Shown here piece by piece: positions 14,372 through 21,829 of a stretch of 27,864 nt of DNA. The translations under genes and the position numbers were made by a program. The notes under the pieces were generated by a model, which saw only the letters and a list, made by a program, of their open reading frames with translations, had not been told where the DNA came from and did not search any database. The number at the start of each line of letters is the position of its first letter. The first letter of the stretch is position 1. Source of the stretch: an uncultured Eubacteriales bacterium (GTDB lineage Bacteria; Bacillota; Clostridia; Lachnospirales; Anaerotignaceae); the NCBI GenBank assembly GCA_900548595.1, contig URLB01000008.1, positions 1 to 27,864 on the forward strand, given 5' to 3'.

Positions 14372-14794
14372 TTAATAAAGCGGAAGCTCATTTGTTATTT
14401 TATCAACTTCCTCTGCGCTCTTAGGCTCCAGAGCAAGACATGTATATGTAGGCTCTCCATGAAACTCCGTTAATCCGGCGTCGCATATCAAAGCCGATAT
14501 TATACCTGCCTCTTTTGCCTTTCTGTCTATTTCCAAAAGTTCCTCTTCCGAATCGACATAAACGCATATTTTTGCTACGCCCTTGTCAAACCATTCGCTT
14601 AACGCAGTAGCGTCCATATTTGACGGCGCCAAGTATATTCCTTTTCCATCCGTTCTTATCTGATTAAGCCTGTTTTCCTTTTCCAGAGCCATAAGCACAG
14701 CCGTAACACATGCATGTCCGGCTTGAGCCGCTATCTTTCCTTTACGCATTTTTAAGTCTCTGCGCATTACTATCATCTGCTTTGATAAGTACAT
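14372..14794 (-). CDS. Peptidyl-tRNA hydrolase, PTH2 family
   Basis: A 140-residue protein with the PTH2 signatures: KQMIVMRRDLKMRKGKIAAQ with AGHACVTAVL after it, and near the C-terminus CDAGLTEFHGEPTYTCLALE. PTH2 enzymes cleave peptidyl-tRNA that drops off ribosomes. They are the usual form in archaea and eukaryotes and occur in some bacteria, mostly beside the unrelated Pth. The invariant Lys, Asp and Thr of the family appear present. The ATG follows AGAGGT. It sits 15 bp after a small membrane protein gene and probably shares its transcript. The cobalamin-riboswitch promoter starts directly after it. Confidence 0.88.
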   Translation of the reverse strand: MYLSKQMIVMRRDLKMRKGKIAAQAGHACVTAVLMALEKENRLNQIRTDGKGIYLAPSNMDATALSEWFDKGVAKICVYVDSEEELLEIDRKAKEAGIISALICDAGLTEFHGEPTYTCLALEPKSAEEVDKITNELPLY

Positions 14795-14809
14795 GTGAAT
14801 ACCTCTTTC

Positions 14810-15046
14810 TTAAAACATCAGTTTCCAATAACCCATACTTATGCCGATTGAAGCTATTAAGTACAAGAAAGCCTCATTAAATTTTTTCTCTTTCAGCGAA
14901 ACAATAACATTTACTACACCGACAATATCAACCAGCATCAAACATAAAACGCTCGTAAACATTCCCGTAACAAACATATATTCAAGTACCGTAAGTATTG
15001 ATACGATTATAAACAAAATTTTAAAAACTTTTCCAAACCGTTCCAT
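14810..15046 (-). CDS. Small hydrophobic membrane protein
   Basis: A 78-residue protein with three likely membrane helices: KVFKILFIIVSILTVLEYMF, then VLCLMLVDIVGVVNVIVSL, and AFLYLIASIGISMGYWKLMF at the C-terminus, with one short charged loop (KEKKFNE). No family recognised. The ATG at 15046 is preceded by AAGGAGG at good spacing; the frame extends six codons further but without a better site. It lies just before pth2 and is likely co-transcribed, though no functional link is apparent. Confidence 0.7.
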   Translation of the reverse strand: MERFGKVFKILFIIVSILTVLEYMFVTGMFTSVLCLMLVDIVGVVNVIVSLKEKKFNEAFLYLIASIGISMGYWKLMF

Positions 15047-15148
15047 AAAAATCCTCCTTATCATTTTTTATAAAATTCATATCCAATCAGCTTACTGTTT
15101 AAATTTCAACGGCAGTTTCACCCTATCCGTAATTTATACAGTATTACA

Positions 15149-15505
15149 TTATTTATTCATCTGCTTTTCTATCCATGCCATTATCAGGTTTACTATCTTT
15201 GTTTGCTGAATATCCGTCAACTGCATTTCTATAGGCAGTTTGTACCACTTATTTAAACATTTTCGGCAGCAGCATGCCGTAGCATGCTGCGCTTTAAAAA
15301 CAGGATGTCCTCTCATAGGCGTTTGTTTGCCGTCATTTTTTATTACGGCAGGCGATATCCTCGTTCTGATAAATTCTTCCGCATGACTTCGTATTTTTTC
15401 CATGCCATTTTTACGCACATACTCTTTTTCTTTTTCATCTAAACAAAATTTGCTTCTGAATTCCGATTTTTCAAGCTTCTCAAGAGCCTCGTCTATCGTC
15501 TGCAT
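15149..15505 (-). CDS. DUF4186 family protein
   Basis: A 118-residue protein with the DUF4186 pattern: LEKSEFRSKFCLDEKEKEYV, RSHAEEFIRTRISPA, then NDGKQTPMRGHPVFKAQHAT with ACCCRKCLNKWYKLP. The Cys/His set (His and CCCRKC) suggests a metal site. The family's function is unknown and no partner is evident here. The ATG follows AAGGGG. It lies between the metH operon end and the small membrane protein gene, all on the minus strand. It could be read through from metH, since only a weak hairpin (15541-15559) intervenes. Confidence 0.85.
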   Translation of the reverse strand: MQTIDEALEKLEKSEFRSKFCLDEKEKEYVRKNGMEKIRSHAEEFIRTRISPAVIKNDGKQTPMRGHPVFKAQHATACCCRKCLNKWYKLPIEMQLTDIQQTKIVNLIMAWIEKQMNK

Positions 15506-15588
15506 ACTGTTACCCCTTTTCGGATTTCAATTATTTTTAATCCGAAGCATAATTTCGGAACACCGATAAAAAGCCGCCGATACCGAAT

Positions 15589-17976
15589 TTATTTTACGTT
15601 AAAAATTTCCTGCGCATATCTTATCGTATCCATTGCGTCCGGCGCATAATGATCCGCCCCTATCATATCGGCATACTCCTTTGTCATAACGGCTCCTCCG
15701 ACAACGATTTTTGTATCGGGCATTTTTTCTCTTAATATTTTTATTGTAGCCTCCATAGACGGAACCGTAGTAGTCATAAGCGCACTGAGTCCAACCAATC
15801 TGCAATTGATTTTTTCAGCTGTTTTTAAAATAAGTTCCGGTTCCACGTCTCGTCCAAGGTCAATTACATTAAAACCGAAGTTTTCCAAAAGTACCTTAAC
15901 AATGTTTTTGCCGATGTCATGTATATCGCCTTTTACAGTTGCAATTACAATGTCTCCGCAACTTGTCCCCTCGTTTGACGGCATAGCGTTTTTTACCTTT
16001 TCAAAGGCTGCCGTAGCGGCTTCGGCGCTCATAAGCAATTGAGGTAAATATATCTTTTTCTCTTCAAAGCCTACTCCAACGGTATTTAAAGCAGGAATAA
16101 TGTGCTTATTTATAACTTCCAGAGGTTCGCAGTTTTTCAACATTTCCTCGGCGTATGAAGCCGCGGCTTCCCTAAGTCCCTTTATAATCGAATGTTTCAA
16201 AGGCTCGTCCGCATTATGAGCCGTATTTGCAGTTGCGGATGAAACCGTTTCAACCGTAAGCGAAGAAGCAAAATTGATATATTCCACACAGTTTTTATCC
16301 ATGCCTCTCAACGCTTTATATGAATTATAGACCTTCATCATTTCAGTCGAATACGGGTTCATTATGGCGCAGTTAAGCCCGTTTTCCAAAGACATTATAT
16401 AAAAAGCCGATGTTATAAAGTCTCTGTTAGGCAGTCCGAAAGAAATATTCGATATTCCCAAACTTGTTTTAACACCGAGCCTGTCTTTTATAAGTTTTAT
16501 AGACTCGAGAGTTACGTTTGCACTTTCGCTGTCCGATGATATTGTCAAAGCTAACGGGTCTACTATTATATCTTTTTTCCCTATTCCGTATTTTTCGGCT
16601 TCCTTTACTATTCGTTCGGCTATTAAAAGCCTTTTTTCAGCGGTATCGGGAATACCGTTGTGATCCATTGTAAGCGCTATTACCGCCCCTCCGTATTTCT
16701 TTACAAGAGGGAAAATTTTATCCATGCTTTCCTGATTTCCGTTTACGGAATTTACCATAGGCTTTCCGTTATACAGCCTCATAGCCGCTTCCATTGCTTC
16801 CGCGTCAACGGTGTCTATTTGCAAGGGAAGATCCGATACGACCTGCAATTCCGTTACTACTTCGCATATAATGCTTTTTTCGTCTATTTCAGGCAGACCG
16901 ACGTTTACGTCAAGTATATGTACGCCTTTTTCGTGCTGAGATATTCCCTCGCTTAGGATATATTCCATATCATTGTTTCTCAAAGCTTCTTTAAATCTTT
17001 TTTTACCCGTTGGGTTTATCCTCTCTCCGATAAGTATCGGTTCGTCTTCTATTCTTACGGCATGTGTATATGATGAAACGGCAGTTATCCCCTTATCATA
17101 TATTTCTTTAACGGGAATATCTTTTATTTTCTGTACAGTCTTTCTTATGTAATCGGGAGTTGTTCCGCAGCATCCGCCTACTATTCTCACGCCTTGCCAG
17201 ACTATATCGGCCATAATATCGGAAAACTCGTCTGCATCTATATCGAATACTGTTTTTCCGTTTTCACTTCTCGGAAGTCCTGCGTTTGGTACTACCGCAA
17301 CGGGAATGGATGACTTTTTCATAAACTCCGGAACAAATTCTTTCATCTGGGCAGGTCCCAGTGAACAGTTCATTCCCAATGCGTCAACACTCAGTCCTTC
17401 GAGCATTACAATCATCGCTTCTATATCCGCGCCTGTCATCATTTTTGCGCTTTCATCATACACATTTGTAACTATAATAGGCAGTTCGCTGTTTTCCTTG
17501 GCAGCTATAACAGCCGCCTTTGTTTCGTAGGAATCGTTCATGGTTTCGATTACAATAAGGTCGGCATTATTTTTTACGCCCTCCTTTACAACCTTTGAAA
17601 ACGCCGAAACCGCATCTTCAAAAGCAAGGTCTCCAAGCGGTTTCAAAAGTCTTCCCGTAGGGCCTATATCAAGGGCTATATATCTGTCTCCTTTGAAGTT
17701 TTCAGCCGCCTTTTTTGCACATAAAAACGCAGCTTCAATCATTTTCTCCACTTCCGAATCCGTATATTTCAGCGGATTAACGCCGAATGTATTCGTGCTT
17801 ATTACATTGCTTCCCGCGTTATAGTACTCGCTGTGAATTTCCGTAATTTTATCGGGATTTGTAATATTCCATATTTCGGGGGCTTCTCCCGGTTTTAACC
17901 CCATTTCCTGGAGTAAGGTTCCCATTCCTCCGTCCAATACTATTCTCGAATTTTTAAGCTTATCCCTAAAGTTCAT
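15589..17976 (-). CDS. metH: Cobalamin-dependent methionine synthase, core subunit without reactivation domain
   Basis: A 795-residue protein. Residues 1-290 are the homocysteine-binding domain with zinc ligands Cys204 (ALGMNCSLGP) and Cys269/Cys270 (VGGCCGTTP). Residues about 312-565 are the methyltetrahydrofolate domain (ILIGERINPTGKKRFKEAL, ILDVNVGLPEID). Residues about 590-670 are the B12 cap, and about 672-795 the B12-binding domain with DIHDIGKN and the cobalt-ligand His686. The C-terminal SAM-binding reactivation domain of E. coli MetH (1227 aa) is missing; the gene just upstream, ending one base before, supplies an equivalent. It transfers a methyl group from methyl-THF, made by MetF upstream, to homocysteine. 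The ATG follows AAGGAA. Confidence 0.95.
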   Translation of the reverse strand: MNFRDKLKNSRIVLDGGMGTLLQEMGLKPGEAPEIWNITNPDKITEIHSEYYNAGSNVISTNTFGVNPLKYTDSEVEKMIEAAFLCAKKAAENFKGDRYIALDIGPTGRLLKPLGDLAFEDAVSAFSKVVKEGVKNNADLIVIETMNDSYETKAAVIAAKENSELPIIVTNVYDESAKMMTGADIEAMIVMLEGLSVDALGMNCSLGPAQMKEFVPEFMKKSSIPVAVVPNAGLPRSENGKTVFDIDADEFSDIMADIVWQGVRIVGGCCGTTPDYIRKTVQKIKDIPVKEIYDKGITAVSSYTHAVRIEDEPILIGERINPTGKKRFKEALRNNDMEYILSEGISQHEKGVHILDVNVGLPEIDEKSIICEVVTELQVVSDLPLQIDTVDAEAMEAAMRLYNGKPMVNSVNGNQESMDKIFPLVKKYGGAVIALTMDHNGIPDTAEKRLLIAERIVKEAEKYGIGKKDIIVDPLALTISSDSESANVTLESIKLIKDRLGVKTSLGISNISFGLPNRDFITSAFYIMSLENGLNCAIMNPYSTEMMKVYNSYKALRGMDKNCVEYINFASSLTVETVSSATANTAHNADEPLKHSIIKGLREAAASYAEEMLKNCEPLEVINKHIIPALNTVGVGFEEKKIYLPQLLMSAEAATAAFEKVKNAMPSNEGTSCGDIVIATVKGDIHDIGKNIVKVLLENFGFNVIDLGRDVEPELILKTAEKINCRLVGLSALMTTTVPSMEATIKILREKMPDTKIVVGGAVMTKEYADMIGADHYAPDAMDTIRYAQEIFNVK

Positions 17977-17977
17977 T

Positions 17978-18592
17978 TTATAAATTCCTTTCCGTATCAG
18001 AAATGCCTATTAATGCGGATACCGATTTAGTAGGATACAGCATTGAGCCGTTTCTGAGGACAACCCCGATATTTTTGGGAGTGTCCAGCATTTTTACAAA
18101 CAGCTTCTGATATTCAAGTGTAAAATCACCGAATCCTGCCGAATATCTCGGTCTTAAAAACTTTTTTTCATCAGCTGCTTTAGACTTCAGTCTGCTGTTC
18201 AAATCATCACACAACGCCTCAACCAAAGCGGAAGCCGCTGCGTCCAACGCAAGCGCTTTTGACGGCGCCGTTCTTGCCGCGGAAATAAGTCGGTCAACCG
18301 TTCCCCCGATTGTTGCCGAAAACAAATATGCCTCTTTACAATCATGCAGATTTTTCTTTAAAAAAATACTGTTTGTTTTTATGTCTCCTATTACTATTGT
18401 GTCATTATCCGGTCTTTCTATTTCCAATCTTGTATAGCAAATTCTGCAAGTGGCTTCCCTTGTTATTTTTTCGGCTGCTTCATACGCTAATTTTACTATA
18501 GACTCCTCAGGATTTCCTGTTACGCCCATATATCTGTATAATTCTTTCATATTTATTTTCGGAACGTCAACCGATTCTCTCATAATCGTCAT
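17978..18592 (-). CDS. Stand-alone MetH activation-domain protein
   Basis: A 204-residue protein related to the SAM-binding reactivation domain of MetH. The core motif is FLRPRYSAGFGDFTLEYQKL (about 144-163), matching the RxGYxxGFGD pattern of the activation domain, followed by MLYPTKSVSALIGIS near the C-terminus. It probably re-methylates the oxidised cob(II)alamin of the short MetH with SAM and an electron donor. Separate activation proteins are known in Clostridia and Thermotoga relatives. Its ATG overlaps the metF stop as ATGA and it ends one base before metH, so all three are coupled. Confidence 0.88.
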   Translation of the reverse strand: MTIMRESVDVPKINMKELYRYMGVTGNPEESIVKLAYEAAEKITREATCRICYTRLEIERPDNDTIVIGDIKTNSIFLKKNLHDCKEAYLFSATIGGTVDRLISAARTAPSKALALDAAASALVEALCDDLNSRLKSKAADEKKFLRPRYSAGFGDFTLEYQKLFVKMLDTPKNIGVVLRNGSMLYPTKSVSALIGISDTERNL

Positions 18593-19491
18593 TTTATTAT
18601 CTCCGAAATATTTTTCTGTATCTGTTTGGCAACTTCGGGATTATTCATCGAATAAACATGAACCGCATTAATACCGTTTGCGTAAAGGTCGATAATCTGT
18701 TCCGTAGCAAACGCTATGCCTGCCTGCTTCATCGCAAGCGTATTATTTCCGTATCTGTCTACTATTCTTCTGAATCGCTGAGGAAGCAATGTTCCCGAAA
18801 TTCCGCATATTCTTTTTATTTGTTTTGAATTTGTAACAGGCATTATACCTGCTATTACAGGAACTTTTATACCTGCTTCACGAATCCTGTACATAAAATT
18901 ATAAAGTATATTGTTATCAAAAAACATTTGGGTTGTCAAAAATTCACAGCCCATATCCACTTTTTCTTTTAAATATTTAATATCATTTTCATATGTACCG
19001 CTTTCAGGATGACCTTCCGGATAGCATGCTCCACCTATGCAAAATCCTCCGAAATCCTTTATGTCCTTTATAAGTTCTGCTGCATACTTATAGTCTCCGT
19101 TATCGGAATCAAACCCTTCGGGTATATCTCCTCTCAAAGCCAAAACATTGGTTACTCCGCATTCTTGCAATTGCTTCAAGCGGTTTACGATATCCTTCTT
19201 ATTTGAAGCAACGCATGTCAGATGCGCCAACGGAGTAACTCCGAAATCATTTTTTATTTCCGTGGCTATAGAAACGGTATGTTTTGACGTACTTCCTCCT
19301 GCTCCGTATGTTACGCTCATATAGCTTGGTTTCAGCTCGGCTATTTTTTTAACGGCTTCATTTACGCTTTCGTAATTGCTTTCCTGTTTCGGCGGAAAAA
19401 CCTCAAAAGAAAGACTCGGCTTGTCTCCTCTGATTATGTCGGATATAGCTGCGCATTTATTGTCAGATAAATCAAAATTTTTTTCTCCCAT
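18589..19491 (-). CDS. metF: Methylenetetrahydrofolate reductase
   Basis: A 300-residue flavoprotein TIM barrel of usual length. Motifs are LSFEVFPPKQE with the catalytic Glu30, SVTYGAGGSTSKHTVSIATE, HLTCVASNKKDI, LALRGDIPEG, GGACYPEGHPES, and FLTTQMFFDNNILYNFM. It reduces methylene-THF to methyl-THF, the substrate of MetH two genes downstream. The ATG at 19491 has AAGGA eight bases away; a TTG at 19509 has no ribosome site. It is the first gene of metF-activation-metH, behind a sigma-A promoter, and no SAM riboswitch or T-box was seen in the 120-bp leader region. Confidence 0.95.
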   Translation of the reverse strand: MGEKNFDLSDNKCAAISDIIRGDKPSLSFEVFPPKQESNYESVNEAVKKIAELKPSYMSVTYGAGGSTSKHTVSIATEIKNDFGVTPLAHLTCVASNKKDIVNRLKQLQECGVTNVLALRGDIPEGFDSDNGDYKYAAELIKDIKDFGGFCIGGACYPEGHPESGTYENDIKYLKEKVDMGCEFLTTQMFFDNNILYNFMYRIREAGIKVPVIAGIMPVTNSKQIKRICGISGTLLPQRFRRIVDRYGNNTLAMKQAGIAFATEQIIDLYANGINAVHVYSMNNPEVAKQIQKNISEIIK

Positions 19492-19527
19492 AATATAATT
19501 CCTTATCAATATAGTTTTTTGCTTAAA

Positions 19528-19557
19528 ATTTTACAATATTTAAAACATTTGTGTCAA
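19528..19557 (-). promoter_or_regulatory. Sigma-A promoter of the metF-metH operon
   Basis: A perfect TTGACA (minus strand, 19552-19557), an 18-bp spacer and TAAAAT (19528-19533) preceded by TG. The start site near 19521 leaves about 30 nt of leader, too short for a riboswitch. Confidence 0.65.
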
Positions 19558-19611
19558 CCCTACTCAATACAGTCTGCTTTAAAAAACCTCCGAAATTTTA
19601 TATATAAACAA

Positions 19612-19640
19612 ACATCCCGTCTATGAACAAGACGGGATGT
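19612..19640 (-). terminator. Rho-independent terminator after the P-loop gene
   Basis: A perfect 11-bp stem (ACATCCCGTCT at 19612-19622, AGACGGGATGT at 19630-19640), a seven-base loop and a minus-strand TTTGTTTAT tail. A second, weaker hairpin lies upstream of it at 19650-19673 (AATACAGC/GCTGTATT, then TTTTAAT), so this gene has tandem terminators. Confidence 0.85.
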
Positions 19641-19689
19641 AATCATTAAAATACAGCTTCTACCGGCTGTATTATTTATTCAGTTTAAA

Positions 19690-20103
19690 TCAGCATATGT
19701 ACTTTCTTACCTGATCCGGAACAGCGCTTAGAGGAGCGCTGTAGATAAGCGTAAAGTCCACATTATAGCTGTTGGAAATTCTATCGAGAATTCCGCATAA
19801 GTTCTCAAAATCATCAGAGTTGAGAGACTCTATTATATTATTCAAACCGTCAACAAATATTTTCTGAATGTCGCCATTCTGAGAAAGAATGCCATAAATA
19901 AATCCTATAAAAACTTCATAATCACATATTTTATAATGCGAAGTCTCAACAAATCTTATTCCGTAATGAAGATCGTACATGTGTCTGTTATCGTCATCGA
20001 TAAAAACAACATTTCCGTCAATAGTCTTGGAAGCCTCATTTGCCATTGCAATGAGTCTTTTAGTTTTACCCTGTCCTTTTTCACCTGCAAGAATCTGAAT
20101 CAT
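19690..20103 (-). CDS. Small P-loop NTPase of unknown function
   Basis: A 137-residue protein. Residues 3-14 carry a Walker A motif (ILAGEKGQGKT, Lys13-Thr14) and residues 81-89 a Walker-B-like strand (KIFVDGLNN, Asp85). Also visible are VVFIDDDNRHMYDL and a C-terminal FTLIYSAPL. The whole protein is one small nucleotide-binding domain without a second module. Similar clostridial proteins are sometimes labelled PilT-like or twitching motility, a label I would not rely on. The ATG follows AAAGGGGGAA. It is bounded downstream by tandem terminators and stands alone. Function is unknown; a regulatory ATPase or cytoskeletal role cannot be told from the sequence. Confidence 0.8.
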   Translation of the reverse strand: MIQILAGEKGQGKTKRLIAMANEASKTIDGNVVFIDDDNRHMYDLHYGIRFVETSHYKICDYEVFIGFIYGILSQNGDIQKIFVDGLNNIIESLNSDDFENLCGILDRISNSYNVDFTLIYSAPLSAVPDQVRKYIC

Positions 20104-20210
20104 GGTAATTCCCCCTTTATTTGTTGTGGTTATTTAAGTTTATTAAATTAATCTTTCTTATACTTTATATAATTCTTTAAAACTTTTATAAATCCTCCTT
20201 TATATTCACC

Positions 20211-20230
20211 GAAAATATGTACATATTTTC
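20211..20230. repeat. Perfect 20-bp palindrome upstream of the P-loop gene
   Basis: GAAAATATGTACATATTTTC, a perfect dyad in the spacer between two minus-strand genes, about 108 bp upstream of the P-loop gene start. It lacks a T-run and a loop, so it looks like a protein-binding operator rather than a terminator. Confidence 0.5.
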
Positions 20231-20291
20231 CTGTCTATTTTTGTTGAACATAGCTCTGTACATTTATTATTATTCAGCATTTTACACTAGT

Positions 20292-20558
20292 TTAATCACA
20301 TACATAATCAAACCAGTCCCACTCAGCCTGGGCTATAGCTCTTGCGCTCATTTCTTCCGGTTCGTCTAACAGCGAAAAAACCGTAACGAACTCGTGATAC
20401 AATTCTCCCTCTATAACAGCGTCTCCGACTATAGTATAAGTATTTTCTTCATTTTCGACAGGCTCTATGTATTCGCCTATAAGTATTACGTCTTCGCCTT
20501 CCAACTCTATTTTATTAAATTCTTCCTTTTTATCTTCTTCAGTAAAATATATTTTCAT
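20292..20558 (-). CDS. Small acidic hypothetical protein (88 aa)
   Basis: Not recognised with confidence. The 88-residue protein is very acidic, with an N-terminal MKIYFTEEDKKEEFNKIELE, a middle VGDAVIEGELYHEFVTVFSL and a C-terminal ARAIAQAEWDWFDYVCD. The pattern is vaguely like DUF1292-type small acidic proteins of Firmicutes, but I would not assign it. There is no signal or membrane segment. The ATG at 20558 follows GGAGGTG by six bases; the longer frame to 20609 lacks a site. A promoter with an extended -10 lies upstream. Confidence 0.7.
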   Translation of the reverse strand: MKIYFTEEDKKEEFNKIELEGEDVILIGEYIEPVENEENTYTIVGDAVIEGELYHEFVTVFSLLDEPEEMSARAIAQAEWDWFDYVCD

Positions 20559-20580
20559 TATGCGCACCTCCGATAATAAA

Positions 20581-20609
20581 ATTTTACCACCTAAAGAAAG
20601 TTTATACAA
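20581..20609 (-). promoter_or_regulatory. Promoter of the 88-aa acidic protein gene
   Basis: TAAAAT (minus strand, 20581-20586) preceded by TGG as an extended -10, with a weak TTGTAT -35 (20604-20609) at a 17-bp spacer. Confidence 0.5.
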
Positions 20610-20646
20610 CCGATTTTTATATCCTTATTATATTTAAAAAATAATA

Positions 20647-20674
20647 TTGTACTTATTCAAAAAAATGATATACT
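20647..20674 (+). promoter_or_regulatory. Candidate promoter of the exonuclease gene
   Basis: Weak TTGTAC (20647-20652), a 16-bp spacer and TATACT (20669-20674) with TGA just before it (extended -10). It leaves a leader of about 120 nt in which I see no riboswitch. Confidence 0.42.
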
Positions 20675-20799
20675 TATTAAGTACTTTAACACATCAAACA
20701 TATATAGAAAAATTTTCGAAACGCCGTTAAATTCTTCTTTATTCAAAACAATTTCAAGGTTCTGTTATGTGCAGTTCCTTATTATCCGGAGGATTTTAT

Positions 20800-21546
20800 A
20801 TGAATTATATAGTTTTTGACCTGGAATTTAACCAATCTTTTGATTTTAAAACAGGTTCATCAGCTAAAAGCAACCCAGAATGTCCATTTGAAATAATACA
20901 AATAGGCGCGGTCAAACTTAACTCTTCTTTTGAGACTATAGGACATTTCAACCGCTATATAAAACCTGTAATATATAAACGTATACATCCGTATGTAGAA
21001 AAGATAACGGCTATCACTCAGGACGATCTTAAAAACGGGGATCCTTTTGCCGAGGTCTTCCGTGATTTATGCGAGTTTGTTTCTCCCGATGATATACTTT
21101 GTTCATGGGGCGCAGACGACATAAAATCACTTTACAGAAATATAAAATATCACAGTCTCCCATCGTCAAAAATACCCGACAGATATATGAATATACAAAG
21201 TTTCGCAACATCATATCTGCATTATGAACCAGGAAAGGCAATAGGTTTAAAAACAGCTGTTGAAATGCTGAATATAAATATAGCTTCGGATTTCCATAAC
21301 GCCCTTAACGACGCCGAATATACAGTCGAAGTTTTTAGAATCGTAAAACCCGAAATTCTCATTACAGAACGTTTTAAACCGTCGGATATTAAATCTGTAA
21401 AACCAAAAATAAAAGCCAAAAGAATAAATACCAAGTCTATGTTCAAATACTTTTCCCAATCATTGGAAAGGGAATTAACTTCCGAAGAAAAAGCCATTAT
21501 AAAGACGGCATACAAACTTGGAAGAAACAATACTTACGACCTATAA
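20800..21546 (+). CDS. DEDDh-family 3'-5' exonuclease
   Basis: A 248-residue protein. The exonuclease fold covers about residues 1-185: ExoI VFDLEFNQ with Asp7 and Glu9, ExoII around CSWGADDIKSLYRN (Asp106/107), and ExoIII DFHNALNDAEYTVEVFR with His166 and Asp171, so all DEDDh catalytic residues are present. The last 60 residues are a basic Lys-rich tail (KPKIKAKRINTKS). Relatives include the B. subtilis sporulation inhibitor KapD and RNase T/DnaQ-like nucleases; whether DNA or RNA is the substrate cannot be told. The ATG at 20800 follows CCGGAGGA; the frame extends to 20767 without a site. No clear terminator follows. Confidence 0.88.
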   Translation: MNYIVFDLEFNQSFDFKTGSSAKSNPECPFEIIQIGAVKLNSSFETIGHFNRYIKPVIYKRIHPYVEKITAITQDDLKNGDPFAEVFRDLCEFVSPDDILCSWGADDIKSLYRNIKYHSLPSSKIPDRYMNIQSFATSYLHYEPGKAIGLKTAVEMLNINIASDFHNALNDAEYTVEVFRIVKPEILITERFKPSDIKSVKPKIKAKRINTKSMFKYFSQSLERELTSEEKAIIKTAYKLGRNNTYDL

Positions 21547-21577
21547 TTTAATAAATTTGTATTTTTATCAAAAACAC

Positions 21578-21606
21578 TTGTCTTTTTGTTGTGTATATGT
21601 TATATT
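21578..21606 (+). promoter_or_regulatory. Sigma-A promoter of the glycine riboswitch-symporter transcript
   Basis: TTGTCT (21578-21583), a 17-bp spacer and TATATT (21601-21606), directly upstream of the riboswitch aptamer. Confidence 0.65.
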
Positions 21607-21627
21607 AAATTCTGCCTTTATCAAATA

Positions 21628-21713
21628 AGGTAACTCTGGAGAGTCTCCCTTGAGGAGCGCCGAAGGTGTACGGCGGTTTTTCCGTCTATCTCTCAGGCAA
21701 AAGGACAGGGCAT
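21628..21713 (+). ncRNA. Glycine riboswitch, single aptamer
   Basis: The conserved glycine-aptamer blocks are all here: CTCTGGAGAG, GAGGAGCGCCGAAGGTG, CTCTCAGGCAAAAGGACAG, with P1 formed by CTCTG (21634-21638) and CAGGG (21706-21710). Only one full aptamer is visible, where many glycine riboswitches have two in tandem. The sequence after it may fold as a partial second (ghost) aptamer. It precedes a sodium:alanine/glycine symporter, a usual target. Confidence 0.93.
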
Positions 21714-21740
21714 AATAAATGCAATTGTTCTACTCTTTAG

Positions 21741-21775
21741 AGAGCTGCCGCAAAAAAGCGGAAGCTCTTATTTTT
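21741..21775 (+). terminator. Terminator of the glycine riboswitch expression platform
   Basis: A hairpin AGAGCT-CCGC / GCGG-AGCTCT (21741-21768, one internal mismatch, A-rich loop) is followed by TATTTTT. It lies between the aptamer and the symporter ribosome site, so regulation is likely by transcription termination; the sign of glycine's effect cannot be read from sequence. Confidence 0.72.
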
Positions 21776-21829
21776 ATGCTCAGCGCAAAACAGCGCCGAC
21801 AAAATAAATAAATTAAAGGGGAAAAGAAT

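Noticed and set aside
15541..15559. Terminator after metH
   Set aside because: Six-bp stem with weak T-tract on the minus strand; not strong enough to call a terminator.
19009..19206. Frames on the strand opposite metF and in other genes (for example 185-718, 5256-5576, 6358-6771)
   Set aside because: They lie inside well-supported genes on the other strand, lack ribosome sites and have no recognisable motifs.
20150..20215. Orphan AAAGGAGGA site followed by a 12-codon frame upstream of the P-loop gene
   Set aside because: There is no ATG, GTG or TTG at workable spacing (the nearest codon is ATA), so no supported coding sequence.
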